Positions 18,496-28,798 of a stretch of 64,000 bases of DNA are shown piece by piece; positions within the stretch are counted from its first letter, which is position 1; every line of letters starts with the position of its first letter. The DNA comes from Shewanella maritima (lineage in GTDB: Bacteria > Pseudomonadota > Gammaproteobacteria > Enterobacterales > Shewanellaceae). The DNA lies in NCBI RefSeq assembly GCF_004295345.1, contig NZ_CP036200.1:2944001-3008000 (forward strand), read 5' to 3'. The notes beneath the pieces were generated by a model. It worked only from the letters and a program-made list of their open reading frames with translations. It was not told the origin of the DNA and ran no database searches. The translations under genes and the position numbers were made by a program.

Positions 18496-20865
18496 ATGCA
18501 AGTTGAGTCGACATTATTTAAGTATCCCAAGTATTGGGCGCATAGCGTTAACGCTGCGCCTTTCTTGCCTATGTCTGTAAAAGAGATGAAAAAATTAGGC
18601 TGGGATAGCTGCGACATTATTCTTGTTACCGGTGATGCTTATGTCGATCATCCAAGCTTTGGCATGGCAGTGATTGGCCGTTTGCTTGAAGCGCAAGGTT
18701 TTAGAGTGGGGATAATTTCTCAGCCGGATTGGTCTAGTAAGCAAGACTTTATGCGCCTTGGTCGCCCGAACCTGTTCTTTGGTGTAACTGCGGGCAATAT
18801 GGACTCAATGATCAACCGCTACACGGCTGATCGCAAGCTGCGTCATGACGATGCATATACTCCAGGCAATATAGGCGGTAAACGCCCCGACCGTGCGGTA
18901 ACCGTTTACACCCAGCGCTGTAAAGAAGCCTTTAAAGAAGTGCCAGTGGTGATTGGTGGTATCGAGGCGAGTTTGCGCCGTATCGCTCACTATGATTACT
19001 GGTCTGATAAAGTGCGCAAAAGCGTTATATCAGACTCCAAAGCCGACATCTTGGTTTACGGTAATGCAGAGCGTCCGCTGGTGGAAATTGCTCACCGCTT
19101 AGGTAAGGGCGAGAGCATTAAACAGATGCAAGATGTGCGCGGTACAACTGTCATGCGCCGTGAAGCATTGCCTGAGTGGAAAGGTGTCGACTCGCGTAAA
19201 ATTGACCAGCTGCATAAGATTGACCCTATTCCCAACCCTTATGGCGCGGACGATGTCGGTTGTGAAAAGCTATCAGGGCCAACGGATAAAAAGATTTTTG
19301 ATAATGATGCGCCTAAAGCCATTAGTGTGCAGCCGCCTCGGCCTAAGCCATGGGAGAAAACCTATGTGCTATTGCCTGCTTATGACAAGGTAAAAGACGA
19401 TAAGTATTTGTACGCCCATGCCTCGCGGATTTTGCATCAAGAGCAAAACCCAGGTTGTGCTCGCGCTTTGTTCCAGCCTCACGACCAGCACCGCGGCGTT
19501 TGGGTTAACCCGCCTGCATGGCCGTTAAATACCGATGAAATGGACGCGGTATTTGATTTAGCCTATCAGCGTGTGCCGCATCCAAGTTATGGTAAGGAAA
19601 AGATCCCTGCCTATGACATGATCAAAACCTCGATCAACATTATGCGTGGCTGTTTTGGCGGTTGTTCATTCTGCTCTATCACTGAGCATGAAGGGCGCAT
19701 TATTCAAAGTCGCTCACAAGAGTCGATTATTAAAGAAATCAAAGATATTCAAGATAAAGTGCCGGGCTTTACTGGGGTGATTTCAGATCTTGGCGGCCCA
19801 ACGGCCAATATGTACCGCCTAGGCTGTTCAAGTGAAAAGGCTGAAACTACCTGCCGCCGTTTATCTTGTGTCTATCCATCGATCTGTGGTCACCTCGATA
19901 CTGACCACAAGCACACCATTGATTTGTACCGCGCCGCGCGTGATGTGCCGGGTATTAAGAAAGTGCTTATTGCATCGGGTGTGCGTTACGACTTAGCCAC
20001 AGAAGATCCTGATTATGTGCGTGAGCTTGCTCGTCATCACGTTGGTGGCTATTTAAAAATTGCTCCGGAGCATACCGAAGAAGGCCCATTATCTAAGATG
20101 ATGAAGCCTGGGATGGGCACTTATGATCGCTTTAAAGAGTTATTTGATAAGTTCTCCAAAGAAGCGGGTAAAGAGCAGTTCTTAATTCCGTATTTTATCT
20201 CTGCTCATCCTGGTACTACCGATGAAGACATGGTGAATTTGGCGCTATGGCTTAAGAGTGAGAAGTTCAAGCTTGATCAGGTGCAAAACTTCTACCCATC
20301 GCCAATGGCCAATGCCACTACCATTTATCACACTGAGTTAAATTCACTGCGTAATGTTAAGCATGACAGTGAGCAAGTCAGCGTGCCGAAAAAAGGTCGC
20401 CAGCGTAAGCTGCATAAGTTCTTACTGCGATACCATGACCCTGCCGGTTGGCCGATGATCCGTGAGGCGCTGACCAATATGGGTAAGGCGCATTTAATCG
20501 GTAATGGCCCGCAACATCTGGTGCCGCCAGAAACTCGTAATGAACAAAATCGCGCTAAGTGGGGTCAAAAACCTAAGTCATCACCCAAATCTGGGTCGGC
20601 TAAAGGCGCTAAGAAAGGCTTAACGCGCTTTAGTGATAATCAATTTGATGATCGCAAATCTCAGGGCAAAGCGAGTAACGGCAAAAGTTCAAATGCCAAG
20701 GGTTCAAACGCCAATGGCTCACATGGCAAAAGCAGTGGGCAAGGTGCGAGTGGTAAAGGCGGATCAAGCAATAAAAGCAAAGGGTCAGGTAAAGCTGGCA
20801 ATGGCTGGGTGACAAAATCCAAATACAGTTCTGGTGCTAGTGCCAAACGTAGAGCGACTAAATAA
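18496..20865 (+). CDS. YgiQ-family radical SAM protein
   Basis: Large cytoplasmic radical SAM enzyme of unknown substrate, 789 residues from the chosen ATG. The N-terminal UPF0313-type region ([44 protein letters not shown]) is followed by the 4Fe-4S cysteine cluster in [18 protein letters not shown] and then the radical SAM barrel. A TTG at 18448 would add 16 residues, but the ATG at 18496 has AGGT upstream and gives the usual N terminus. The last ~110 residues form a low-complexity basic Ser/Gly/Lys tail likely to bind nucleic acid or be disordered. Confidence 0.92.
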   Translation: MQVESTLFKYPKYWAHSVNAAPFLPMSVKEMKKLGWDSCDIILVTGDAYVDHPSFGMAVIGRLLEAQGFRVGIISQPDWSSKQDFMRLGRPNLFFGVTAGNMDSMINRYTADRKLRHDDAYTPGNIGGKRPDRAVTVYTQRCKEAFKEVPVVIGGIEASLRRIAHYDYWSDKVRKSVISDSKADILVYGNAERPLVEIAHRLGKGESIKQMQDVRGTTVMRREALPEWKGVDSRKIDQLHKIDPIPNPYGADDVGCEKLSGPTDKKIFDNDAPKAISVQPPRPKPWEKTYVLLPAYDKVKDDKYLYAHASRILHQEQNPGCARALFQPHDQHRGVWVNPPAWPLNTDEMDAVFDLAYQRVPHPSYGKEKIPAYDMIKTSINIMRGCFGGCSFCSITEHEGRIIQSRSQESIIKEIKDIQDKVPGFTGVISDLGGPTANMYRLGCSSEKAETTCRRLSCVYPSICGHLDTDHKHTIDLYRAARDVPGIKKVLIASGVRYDLATEDPDYVRELARHHVGGYLKIAPEHTEEGPLSKMMKPGMGTYDRFKELFDKFSKEAGKEQFLIPYFISAHPGTTDEDMVNLALWLKSEKFKLDQVQNFYPSPMANATTIYHTELNSLRNVKHDSEQVSVPKKGRQRKLHKFLLRYHDPAGWPMIREALTNMGKAHLIGNGPQHLVPPETRNEQNRAKWGQKPKSSPKSGSAKGAKKGLTRFSDNQFDDRKSQGKASNGKSSNAKGSNANGSHGKSSGQGASGKGGSSNKSKGSGKAGNGWVTKSKYSSGASAKRRATK

Positions 20866-20885
20866 TCTTATTAGCGCACATTCAA

Positions 20886-20924
20886 TAGGCCTGTAACTAT
20901 GTAGCGTATTTACAGGCCTTTTTT
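20886..20924 (+). terminator. Intrinsic terminator after the YgiQ gene
   Basis: The stem AGGCCTGTAA / TTACAGGCCT with a 13-base loop is followed by TTTTT. Confidence 0.88.
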
Positions 20925-21038
20925 ATGCTTTCGTTCAAAGTTACTCTTTGCTCCCAATTTTTATCGTCATTTGTGCAGTAACGACTTTCAGTCATGGTTA
21001 ATCTTGTGCCATTATGCTGCAACCAATAATTAGAATAA

Positions 21039-21197
21039 TATCAATTGGGATAAGTTAGTGATCAGAGATTACGCAGGAAAAATCGCTTAGAACAAGGCAG
21101 AAATTGCAGCTAGCTATTATTCTACCTACAAAATTTATAACGAAGTTATAAGCGATTTTAACCAGTAAGAATGCTCACATATTTGTGCTAATTGGTA
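21039..21197 (+). mobile_element. MITE-like repeat (family B), intact copy
   Basis: A 159-base non-coding element with imperfect terminal inverted repeats: reading inward, 17 of 25 bases agree (left tatcaattgggataag..., right complement taccaattagcacaaa...). An inner inverted pair, aaaatcgctta at 21079-21089 and taagcgatttt at 21149-21159, makes the whole element a long imperfect palindrome. The architecture fits a non-autonomous repeat of the kind scattered in Shewanella and Vibrio spacers. Its right end is 21 bases before the next start codon, so it forms part of that gene's leader. A decayed right-end copy lies at 49861-49912. Confidence 0.72.
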
Positions 21198-21218
21198 TAA
21201 CTACTTCAAGGAAGTGTC

Positions 21219-21815
21219 ATGACATTCAGTCAAACTTTAACCGCAGCGACAGGTGCTGCACTATTGGTGAGCGCATTATTACCGACTCAAGCTTTAGCAC
21301 AATCAAGTGAGCAAGATGCGTTTATGGCGGCGATTGCTAAGCATTGTGGTAAAGCCTATGCTGGCAAAGTTGTGTCTACCGATGCTGCTGATGCAGATTT
21401 CGCCAACAACTATTTGGTGATGCATGTACGTGAATGTGGTGACAAGCAAATCAAAGTGCCGTTTCATGTGGGGGAAGATCACTCGCGCACTTGGGTGTTA
21501 ACCAAAACTGAATCAGGCTTACAGCTAAAGCATGATCACCGCCACAAAGATGGTAGTGAAGATAAAGTGACTATGTATGGTGGTGACACAGCTGATAGCG
21601 GAAGTGCTAGCTGGCAGTCATTTCCAGTCGATGATTATTCAATCAACAACTTTAAAGAAAACGGTTTAACTCAGTCGGTGACCAATGTGTGGCACATGGG
21701 CATTAATGACAAGGTATTTACCTATCAACTAACTCGTGAGAATAGAAATTTTAAAGTCGAGTTTGATTTAACTAAGCCTGTTTCCACGCCGCCGACACCT
21801 TGGGGACATGAGTAG
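21219..21815 (+). CDS. Secreted hypothetical protein
   Basis: A 198-residue protein with a clear Sec signal peptide (cleavage near ALAQSS, residue about 28), so the mature part is periplasmic or exported. Mature residues include two spaced Cys (KHCGKAY and RECGDKQ), likely a disulfide, and a charged His-rich centre (LKHDHRHKDGSEDK). I cannot name the family. AAGGAA precedes the ATG. The MITE-like element ends 21 bases upstream, so the promoter probably lies in or before it. A strong terminator follows. Confidence 0.75.
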   Translation: MTFSQTLTAATGAALLVSALLPTQALAQSSEQDAFMAAIAKHCGKAYAGKVVSTDAADADFANNYLVMHVRECGDKQIKVPFHVGEDHSRTWVLTKTESGLQLKHDHRHKDGSEDKVTMYGGDTADSGSASWQSFPVDDYSINNFKENGLTQSVTNVWHMGINDKVFTYQLTRENRNFKVEFDLTKPVSTPPTPWGHE

Positions 21816-21841
21816 TTAGCTACTTGGTAGTAAGCAGAAAT

Positions 21842-21874
21842 AACAAGGCGACTCAATGAGTCGCCTCTTGTTTT
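21842..21874 (+). terminator. Bidirectional intrinsic terminator
   Basis: AACAAGGCGACTC / GAGTCGCCTcTTGTT with loop aat, one bulge, and T-runs in both directions. It separates the convergent secreted-protein and SYLF genes. Confidence 0.88.
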
Positions 21875-21918
21875 GCTCGTTTAGTTGCGGGAGTTCGGTT
21901 TGTTATCCCGTGATCAGG

Positions 21919-22491
21919 TTATTTAGCGTCAAAGGTAAATGATTGTCCTGCAAGTGCAGCTTCATACATTAGGCCGCCTTTAGCTGCGGTAAAAATTGCC
22001 ATGCCGTTGACATATTGCGCGGCAGCATTGTGATTGCTACCCGCTTGCCCTGCGCCTGCTGAGTTACCGGTTGTGCCCGCCTGAGCGCTAGCACCAACGT
22101 TAATCGCTACCGCTGAAGCCTGGGCACTAAACTCAAAGCTGCCGCTGGTGAAGTCATTGTATGCCTCAGCGTTTTTAAAGAAGATGATTTCGCTATAGGC
22201 CTGTCCGCCTAACTGAAAACCAATAGAAACTTGCGACAGCGTAGAGTCGCCCGTATGTGTACCGCCACGATAAACCCGGCCTTTACCGTAAGCCGCGCCA
22301 ATTCCGAAGCCGCCTTTACCTACTGTTGGGAAGATGGCATAGCCATATGCGTTACCAAAAAACTCGCGTGATTCTTCTGCTTTTTTGAAGTTCTTTAAGG
22401 CATCGCTATAGTCGTCTGCCCAGGTGTAAGAGCTAAATACAGCAACAGTCATCAACACTGCCGCTGAGATAAGTTTAACGATTCGTGTCAT
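21919..22491 (-). CDS. SYLF (YSC84-like) lipid-binding domain protein
   Basis: An exported 190-residue protein with a signal peptide ending near YTWADD, then a SYLF/YSC84-type domain: NAYGYAIFPTVGKGGFGIGA, a GGTHTGDSTLSQVSIGFQLG segment and C-terminal AIFTAAKGGLMYEAALAGQ. SYLF domains bind phospholipids. The region ASAQAGTTGNSAGAGQ is a small-residue linker. An upstream in-frame ATG at 22521 exists, but the ATG at 22491 has GAGG six bases upstream and starts directly with the signal peptide. Role in bacteria unclear. Confidence 0.87.
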   Translation of the reverse strand: MTRIVKLISAAVLMTVAVFSSYTWADDYSDALKNFKKAEESREFFGNAYGYAIFPTVGKGGFGIGAAYGKGRVYRGGTHTGDSTLSQVSIGFQLGGQAYSEIIFFKNAEAYNDFTSGSFEFSAQASAVAINVGASAQAGTTGNSAGAGQAGSNHNAAAQYVNGMAIFTAAKGGLMYEAALAGQSFTFDAK

Positions 22492-22605
22492 AACAACCTC
22501 GTTGTGAATAGTTTGCTTCAAGATACCATAAATTGGCTAAGGGAAATAACAACTCTATGCTGGCAACTTAAGCTTTAAGACAATTACCTTAATGATGAAA
22601 CTTGC

Positions 22606-23001
22606 CTAGGCCTGACTTGCTTTGCGAATGTGGCGATTAGACTGGCCTGCTGGTGGTTTACCAGGTGCTGGTTTGCGTTCTGCGAGCAGATGCTTAATTG
22701 CCATGATTGGGTGGGGTAGCAACATACGAGGACCTGAGTAAATCATGATTTCTTTGGCCATTTGTTTCATATGTGGCTTGTAGCAGTGTACCGGACATTT
22801 ATTGCAAGTAGGTTTATCTTGCCCGTAAGGGCAGCGATCTAAACGGGTATTTGCGTAGGCTAAAAAGTCCTGACATTGCTCGCACACACCTGATTTGGAG
22901 TTGGTTTTATGATGGGCCTTGCAGTAAATCTCTACCATCGCTGAAATGGTATTGAATTCATAAAGTAATTTGCCGCTAAGTACTTGTGTGTCTGCCATCA
23001 T
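22606..23001 (-). CDS. Nitrous-oxide-stimulated promoter family protein (YgbA-like)
   Basis: A 131-residue cytoplasmic protein. Nine cysteines are arranged as an isolated YCK, then CEQC, CPYGQDKPTCNKCPVHC, a pattern suggesting a metal or Fe-S site; YSGPRMLLPHPIMAIKHLLAE follows. This pattern matches the YgbA family, which in E. coli is NsrR-regulated and linked to nitric oxide stress. Two adjacent ATG codons start the frame, and AGAGG spacing favours the second. I did not see a convincing NsrR site upstream. The C terminus is basic and proline-rich. Confidence 0.83.
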   Translation of the reverse strand: MMADTQVLSGKLLYEFNTISAMVEIYCKAHHKTNSKSGVCEQCQDFLAYANTRLDRCPYGQDKPTCNKCPVHCYKPHMKQMAKEIMIYSGPRMLLPHPIMAIKHLLAERKPAPGKPPAGQSNRHIRKASQA

Positions 23002-23419
23002 CTACCTCTCATACATGCTAGTACTTGATATGCTGGTTATTCATCAGAATGTCGTTGAACCGTTCTGTAAATAACCTAGCGTAGTACTAGGTTATTGTCA
23101 GTTTATGCGGGATAAATCGTCGCCTCAAATTAAACCTTGTAGATTTATGAGCTAACGCACAAAAGCACTTAAAGTGTTACTGATAGGGGCTAGATCACTG
23201 TATTTAAGTAAATTCCTTGGTTGTTGGGGGTAAATACTTGATTTAGTAGCCGCAAATGCTTTAAAACTGAGTTGCTTGATTAAAAAAACATCTGCCTAAC
23301 GGATACGTTGATATTCATTGGTAATGCTTATCATCGCGAGATTAATAATACGTGCTTAATTACCGAGCGTTATGGTTAGGGTCTTAGAATCAAATCAATC
23401 TGGATGAATTGGTGAAACA
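23002..23419. other. Intergenic region with one palindrome, no gene seen
   Basis: A 418-base AT-rich spacer between the divergent YgbA-like gene and the (Glu-Pro)n protein gene. The only clear structure is the palindrome at 23070-23096. No open frame with a ribosome-binding site, RNA gene or repeat was found. Confidence 0.6.
23070..23096. repeat. Perfect 10-bp inverted repeat
   Basis: AATAACCTAG and CTAGGTTATT flank seven bases. It sits about 70 bases upstream of the YgbA-like start and could be an operator. It has no T-run, so a terminator is less likely. Confidence 0.55.
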
Positions 23420-24232
<813 letters not shown>

Positions 24233-24325
24233 CTGAGGTCGCACCAACTCTAGGGCAAGACGCAAGTATTTACAGAGTTTCATGCAACAATAGTTGACCT
24301 ATAAGGTATGATAATACCTAACCCT

Positions 24326-24354
24326 AAAACGCGAACATTAGGTTCGCGTTTTTT
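24326..24354 (+). terminator. Intrinsic terminator
   Basis: Stem AAAACGCGAAC / GTTCGCGTTTT, then further T. It lies about 95 bases after the (Glu-Pro)n gene and before the lipoprotein gene. Confidence 0.85.
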
Positions 24355-24438
24355 ATTTGCAGTTTATTGATATGTGTTACGTATAATCTGCACCATGACA
24401 ATTCAGTAGCTCTAAAAATGCGACAAGGTGATAAGTTT

Positions 24439-24801
24439 ATGAAGCAGTTTGCAAGTACACCAGACAATGCTCGAACGCAATGGTTATCAAAGTTAACCCT
24501 TGGTGTTGTTATCGCAGGGCTTGTGAGTTTATCTGGCTGTATTCGCACTCCTGAATGGACATTGTTTTATGCTGGTGATGAGCAGCAAGCGCCAGCTCAG
24601 TATCTTGAGCAAAAATTTATCGCTGGCTATTACGATACTGTCGAGCAATGTCAGGCCAAAGGCCGAGGTTTAGTTAAGCTGAAAATGAGTAAGCTGCCTC
24701 TAGAGCAAGCCTATGTGTGTGGCCATCAATGTCAAACCGATGACTCAGGTAACATGCGCTGTCAGCAGCTAGTTGAAGCGAGTGCGTTTGATGGAATTTA
24801 A
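24439..24801 (+). CDS. Predicted lipoprotein, unrecognised
   Basis: A 120-residue protein starting at the ATG preceded by AAGGTG (upstream in-frame starts have no such site). The N terminus is polar for about 18 residues, then a hydrophobic stretch leads to the lipobox LSGC at about residue 34. The mature part has five further Cys, including C-x3-C in CGHQC, suggesting disulfides in the periplasm. The last 11 bases overlap the start of selO in another frame, so the two genes are translationally coupled. Family not recognised. Confidence 0.72.
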   Translation: MKQFASTPDNARTQWLSKLTLGVVIAGLVSLSGCIRTPEWTLFYAGDEQQAPAQYLEQKFIAGYYDTVEQCQAKGRGLVKLKMSKLPLEQAYVCGHQCQTDDSGNMRCQQLVEASAFDGI

Positions 24802-26305
24802 ACAAGATTTTTTTGAGCAGCTTGAAGGCTTCTACTCGCAAGTTTATCCCACGCCGATTTCTAATCCACATTGGTTAGGCTGGAGCGCGGAGGCTGCCAA
24901 GTTGATTGGTAACCCAGTTGCGGATGATGACTTATTGATGCAACTGTCTGGCAATATCGCGGCCCCAGGCGCGAGTTATTATGCTCAGGTCTACAGCGGT
25001 CACCAATTTGGCGGTTATACGCCGAGATTAGGCGATGGGCGCTCCATCATACTAGGTGAAGCACTCGGTGATGCTGGCGCTTGGGATGTAGCTATAAAAG
25101 GTGGCGGCCCGACGCCTTATTCGCGCCATGGCGACGGACGCGCGGTAATGCGCTCTGCTGTGCGCGAGTTCTTAATTTCCGAGGCGTTAGCGGCTTTAAA
25201 CGTACCCACGACTCGTGCGCTGGCGGTAATTGGTTCAGACCTACCTGTTTATCGTGAAGATCAAGAAACCGCGGCAATAACGGTAAGGCTGGCCAAAACT
25301 CATATTCGTTTCGGTCACTTTGAGTATTTTTGTCATAGCGAGCAGGGTAGTGCCACCAAGTTAAAGCAGCTGGTGGACTTCACTATTAAGCAGCACTTTC
25401 CCCACTTAAGCTGTGATAGAGCAGGCTACGTGCAATGGTTTAATGAAGTTGTCGCGCTAACAGCAAAAATGATAGCTCATTGGCAATCTGTCGGTTTTGC
25501 TCACGGGGTCATGAATACCGACAATATGTCGATTATTGGCGACAGTTTTGACTTTGGACCGTTTTCATTTCTCGACACTTTCAAAGAAGACTTTATTTGT
25601 AATCACTCCGACCATAATGGACGCTATGCGTTTGGTCAGCAGCCAGGCATTGGGCTGTGGAACCTGCAGCGCCTTGCTCAGGCACTGACACCACTCATTA
25701 GCTCAGACGACTTAACCTCAGATGATTTAGTCGCCGCCCTTAACACCTATCAAGCAGAGTTAGTGAAACACTATCTTGCGCTGATGGGGAATAAGTTTGG
25801 CTTCAGTGGCTTAGATGGTGGCAGTGATGCTAATTCTGAAAACGCTAGCAGCAAAAGCAGTGAGCTTACAAAGCAGCAAAGCGAAGATTTAAAATTAATC
25901 GGTCAATTTACTGAGCTACTTGAGCGTAATCATCTTGATTACACCTTAGCGTTTCGTCAGTTTGGCAAGCTTGATATAGCTAGTCAGCACAGCAGTCTTA
26001 GGGATGACTTTGTTGATCTCGCTGGATTTGATGATTGGTATCAAGCCTATCAAAAACGAGTAGGCTGCGTGGATGATTTAGCTTTGTGGCAACAGGCGCG
26101 AGATAACTGCAACCCCGCCTATATTTTACGTAACTATTTAGCCCAAGAAGCCATTATTGATATTGAGCAGCATGGTGATAACCGTAAGCTAAAACAACTG
26201 CAGCGAGCATTAGCCACGCCATTTACCGAGCGGGCTGAGTTTGAACATTTTGCTCAGCGACCGCCACAGTGGGGCGAAGGGCTGATTTTGTCTTGCAGTA
26301 GTTAG
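24791..26305 (+). CDS. selO: Protein adenylyltransferase SelO (YdiU)
   Basis: Pseudokinase-fold enzyme that transfers AMP from ATP to protein hydroxyls, linked to redox homeostasis. About 504 residues from the ATG at 24791. The YdiU/SelO signatures are present: [49 protein letters not shown] and DFGPF. The C terminus ends in SCSS, the position where selenocysteine or cysteine occurs in the family. The gene overlaps the upstream lipoprotein gene by 11 bases. Confidence 0.95.
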   Translation: MEFKQDFFEQLEGFYSQVYPTPISNPHWLGWSAEAAKLIGNPVADDDLLMQLSGNIAAPGASYYAQVYSGHQFGGYTPRLGDGRSIILGEALGDAGAWDVAIKGGGPTPYSRHGDGRAVMRSAVREFLISEALAALNVPTTRALAVIGSDLPVYREDQETAAITVRLAKTHIRFGHFEYFCHSEQGSATKLKQLVDFTIKQHFPHLSCDRAGYVQWFNEVVALTAKMIAHWQSVGFAHGVMNTDNMSIIGDSFDFGPFSFLDTFKEDFICNHSDHNGRYAFGQQPGIGLWNLQRLAQALTPLISSDDLTSDDLVAALNTYQAELVKHYLALMGNKFGFSGLDGGSDANSENASSKSSELTKQQSEDLKLIGQFTELLERNHLDYTLAFRQFGKLDIASQHSSLRDDFVDLAGFDDWYQAYQKRVGCVDDLALWQQARDNCNPAYILRNYLAQEAIIDIEQHGDNRKLKQLQRALATPFTERAEFEHFAQRPPQWGEGLILSCSS

Positions 26306-26386
26306 CACTACTTAACGCCGATGTTTTTACCCCGAGGTGCTTCTCACTTGAGCATCTCTAGATTAATTAAGATGTAACTACCACAT

Positions 26387-26698
26387 ATGTTAACCATTCA
26401 CGCATTAAAGCTAGATACCGATAGCCAAAGTTTGATTTTAGAAGCCGATGTCGATTTCGATCGCTTTGAGCAATTTGCTGAGCCGCTGGCAAAAGCGCTT
26501 GATTGCCAAATCCTCCAGCGCCAATGGGGTGCAGACAGACATCAATGGCGTTTAGATTTTGAATCTTGCGCGCTAACGTTAGAATACGAGTTTTATGGTA
26601 ATGTGTGCTGGCTCAAAGCAGAGCGTGAGCAAGACTTTGAAGTAGTAAGTTACCTCGCGAGCTTGCTGCAACCCTACTTGTTAGAGATGAAAGCCTAG
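26387..26698 (+). CDS. DUF3630-like hypothetical protein
   Basis: A small acidic cytoplasmic protein of 103 residues with no signal or membrane helix. It resembles the short gammaproteobacterial family DUF3630 in size and in the pattern of FEQFAEPLAKALDCQILQRQWGADRH and WRLDFESCALTLEYEFYGNVCWLKAE; I recall this from memory only. It sits between selO and srkA and is probably co-transcribed with srkA, whose start is only 18 bases away. Function unknown. Confidence 0.65.
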   Translation: MLTIHALKLDTDSQSLILEADVDFDRFEQFAEPLAKALDCQILQRQWGADRHQWRLDFESCALTLEYEFYGNVCWLKAEREQDFEVVSYLASLLQPYLLEMKA

Positions 26699-26716
26699 TT
26701 GAGGTCAAATCATAGC

Positions 26717-27748
26717 ATGATTGAAGATAACACTATGACCGAAAGAAACGGTGCAAATACGGCTGAATCGACAGCCGCTTTTGATTTTCAGGCGCTCACT
26801 CCTGACTTGATTTTAGATGCCATTGAGAGTCTCTATATTTATCCCGAAACAGGATTATTGGCGCTTAATAGCTACGAGAATCGGGTTTACCAGTTTCGTT
26901 GCGATCGCGGTAATCGCTATGTGGTGAAGTTTTATCGCCCGCAGCGTTGGAGCGACGAGCAAATATTAGAAGAACATCAATATACTCAGGCACTGGCAGA
27001 TAACGAAGTTCCTATCGCTGTGCCGGTTAGCGTTGATGGCAAGACATTGCACCATTATCAAGGTTACCGATTTACCTTGTTCCCATCGATTGGCGGCCGC
27101 TCATTTGAAGTGGATAACCTTGACCAGCTCGAATCAGTAGGGCGCTTTATTGGTCGTATTCATCAATACGGCGCGCAAAATCCATTTAACTATCGCGAGT
27201 CACTGACACCTGAAATTTTAGGTGTGCAGCCGCTTGAATATTTAAAGCAATCGAACATGGTTGCCAAAGCCATGCAACAGGCATTTTTTACGGTAACAGA
27301 TCAGGTGCTTGAGTTGACTCAGCAGCAGTGGCGTAATTATCAAGGCACGACATTACGCCTACACGGTGACTTACATCCTGGCAATATTTTGTGGACCCCA
27401 GACGGCCCAGGCTTTGTTGACCTTGATGACGCCAAGCAAGGCCCAGCAGTACAAGATTTATGGATGATGTTAACGGGTGATAGGCAGCAGCAAACATTGC
27501 AGTTAGATATTCTGCTTGAAGGTTATCAAGAATTTAGCGACTTTGATAAACGTGAATTAGCACTGATTGAACCGCTAAGGGCTTTGCGAATGCTTAACTA
27601 CAACGCTTGGCTGGCTAAACGTTGGCAAGATCCTGCATTTCCAATGAACTTCCCCTGGTTCGGTGATGTCAAATACTGGGAACAGCAAACACTGGCTTTT
27701 AAAGAGCAATTAAGTGCACTGCAGGAGCCATGTTTAACCTTATACTAA
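26717..27748 (+). CDS. srkA: Stress response kinase A (YihE)
   Basis: Choline-kinase-fold Ser/Thr kinase that protects cells from stress-induced death. About 343 residues from the ATG at 26717. Nucleotide- and substrate-site motifs are clear: GLLALNSYENRVYQF, RYVVKFYRPQRWSDEQILEEH, LHGDLHPGNILW (catalytic loop) and GFVDLDDAKQGPAVQDLWM (Mg-binding Asp). The start is ambiguous: GAGG is 12 bases before 26717, and another ATG at 26735 is also possible. dsbA follows, as in E. coli. Confidence 0.93.
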   Translation: MIEDNTMTERNGANTAESTAAFDFQALTPDLILDAIESLYIYPETGLLALNSYENRVYQFRCDRGNRYVVKFYRPQRWSDEQILEEHQYTQALADNEVPIAVPVSVDGKTLHHYQGYRFTLFPSIGGRSFEVDNLDQLESVGRFIGRIHQYGAQNPFNYRESLTPEILGVQPLEYLKQSNMVAKAMQQAFFTVTDQVLELTQQQWRNYQGTTLRLHGDLHPGNILWTPDGPGFVDLDDAKQGPAVQDLWMMLTGDRQQQTLQLDILLEGYQEFSDFDKRELALIEPLRALRMLNYNAWLAKRWQDPAFPMNFPWFGDVKYWEQQTLAFKEQLSALQEPCLTLY

Positions 27749-27851
27749 TCGCAAATTTGTAGAGCTCAGTTGCTAACTTGCAATGAAAGGGTTAATAAAA
27801 ATTTACTTAACCGCAAGCGGGTATTTTGTTACAAATACTCTTAAAAAGCGA

Positions 27852-27881
27852 TTGAGCTCAGTGACTCGGCTCTATTATGAT
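27852..27881 (+). promoter_or_regulatory. Putative dsbA promoter
   Basis: TTGAGC and TATGAT are separated by 18 bases, about 50 bases upstream of the dsbA start codon. Confidence 0.45.
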
Positions 27882-27932
27882 ACAGTCACGAACCGCTACT
27901 AATCGAACAGTAGAACACACTAAGGAACTAAA

Positions 27933-28544
27933 ATGAAAAAAGTTTTATTGGTCATGGCTGCACTATTATTCGCGCCACTAGCTGCCAATGCCGCTCAGTA
28001 CGAAGAAGGTGTACATTACACCGTCATTAACAATGGCCCAGGTTCAAGCAAGCCTGAAATTACTGAGTTTTTCTCTTTCTACTGTGGTCACTGCTACAAC
28101 TTTGCTAAAAACGTTATCCCAACAATTGAGAAAACTCTGCCTAAAGGTGTGAAGTTCAATCAAAATCACGTTGAGTTTATTGGTCGTGACATGGGTATTG
28201 AAATGTCTCGTGCTTTCGCAGTAGCGCATCAGCTTAAAGTGGAAAAGAAGATTGAACACGCACTGTTCCAGGCTATTCACGATAAGAAGCAGCGTTTTGT
28301 TACACGTGACGATATTCGTAAACTATTTATCGCTTACGGTGTTGACGGTAAAGACTTCGATGCAGCAGCGGACTCTTTCATGGTGAAAGCGCAGATGTCG
28401 AAAATGAAGCGAGAAACTGAAAACGCACAAATTCGTGGCGTACCGGCTTTAGTGGTTAATGGTAAGTACCGTGTTGAAACAGGTGCAGTGAAAAGTTACG
28501 ACGAGCTGTTAGCGATTGCATACTACCTAGCTGAGAACAAGTAG
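27933..28544 (+). CDS. dsbA: Thiol:disulfide interchange protein DsbA
   Basis: Periplasmic oxidase that introduces disulfides into secreted proteins and is re-oxidised by DsbB. The 203-residue product has a signal peptide ending near ANAAQ (residue about 20), the thioredoxin-fold active site FYCGHC at residues 49-54, an inserted helical domain, and the cis-proline loop RGVPALVV. The ATG follows AAGGAA. The order srkA-dsbA is conserved with E. coli, where the two can be co-transcribed; the 184-base gap here suggests an additional promoter. Confidence 0.96.
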   Translation: MKKVLLVMAALLFAPLAANAAQYEEGVHYTVINNGPGSSKPEITEFFSFYCGHCYNFAKNVIPTIEKTLPKGVKFNQNHVEFIGRDMGIEMSRAFAVAHQLKVEKKIEHALFQAIHDKKQRFVTRDDIRKLFIAYGVDGKDFDAAADSFMVKAQMSKMKRETENAQIRGVPALVVNGKYRVETGAVKSYDELLAIAYYLAENK

Positions 28545-28570
28545 TCTCAAGTAGTGATATCTAACTAATT

Positions 28571-28597
28571 AAAAGCAGCTAAATGGCTGCTTTTTTT
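28571..28597 (+). terminator. dsbA terminator
   Basis: Stem AAGCAGC / GCTGCTT with a short loop, followed by TTTTT. Confidence 0.85.
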
Positions 28598-28740
28598 ATC
28601 GCCTCGAACATTAATTGTTGTTTATAGTCGTTAAGACCTTGGAATAGTCTTAGTAAGTTATGCTGATAGGCAGATTGAGAGTTTGTGTCTTATGTAGTAA
28701 AGCTAGGCTAATGATTTAGTTAGAGATAAATCATTAGGCA

Positions 28741-28798
28741 AAAAAAAACCGTATGCCGAAGCGATACGGAATAGAGTCAATTGACTCGGTTTTTACCC
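28741..28798 (-). ncRNA. Candidate small RNA with strong terminator
   Basis: On the minus strand a perfect TTGACA (28831-28826) and TATCGT (28810-28805, 15-base spacing) precede a short stretch with a perfect 14-base palindrome GAGTCAATTGACTC (28787-28774). A hairpin CCGTAT / ATACGG then closes with a TTCG tetraloop (28769-28749), and nine T follow. No minus-strand gene lies upstream that would need this terminator, because zapB is already terminated at 29255-29284. The transcript would be about 58 bases. The -10 box and spacing are weak, so this remains a candidate. Confidence 0.35.
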
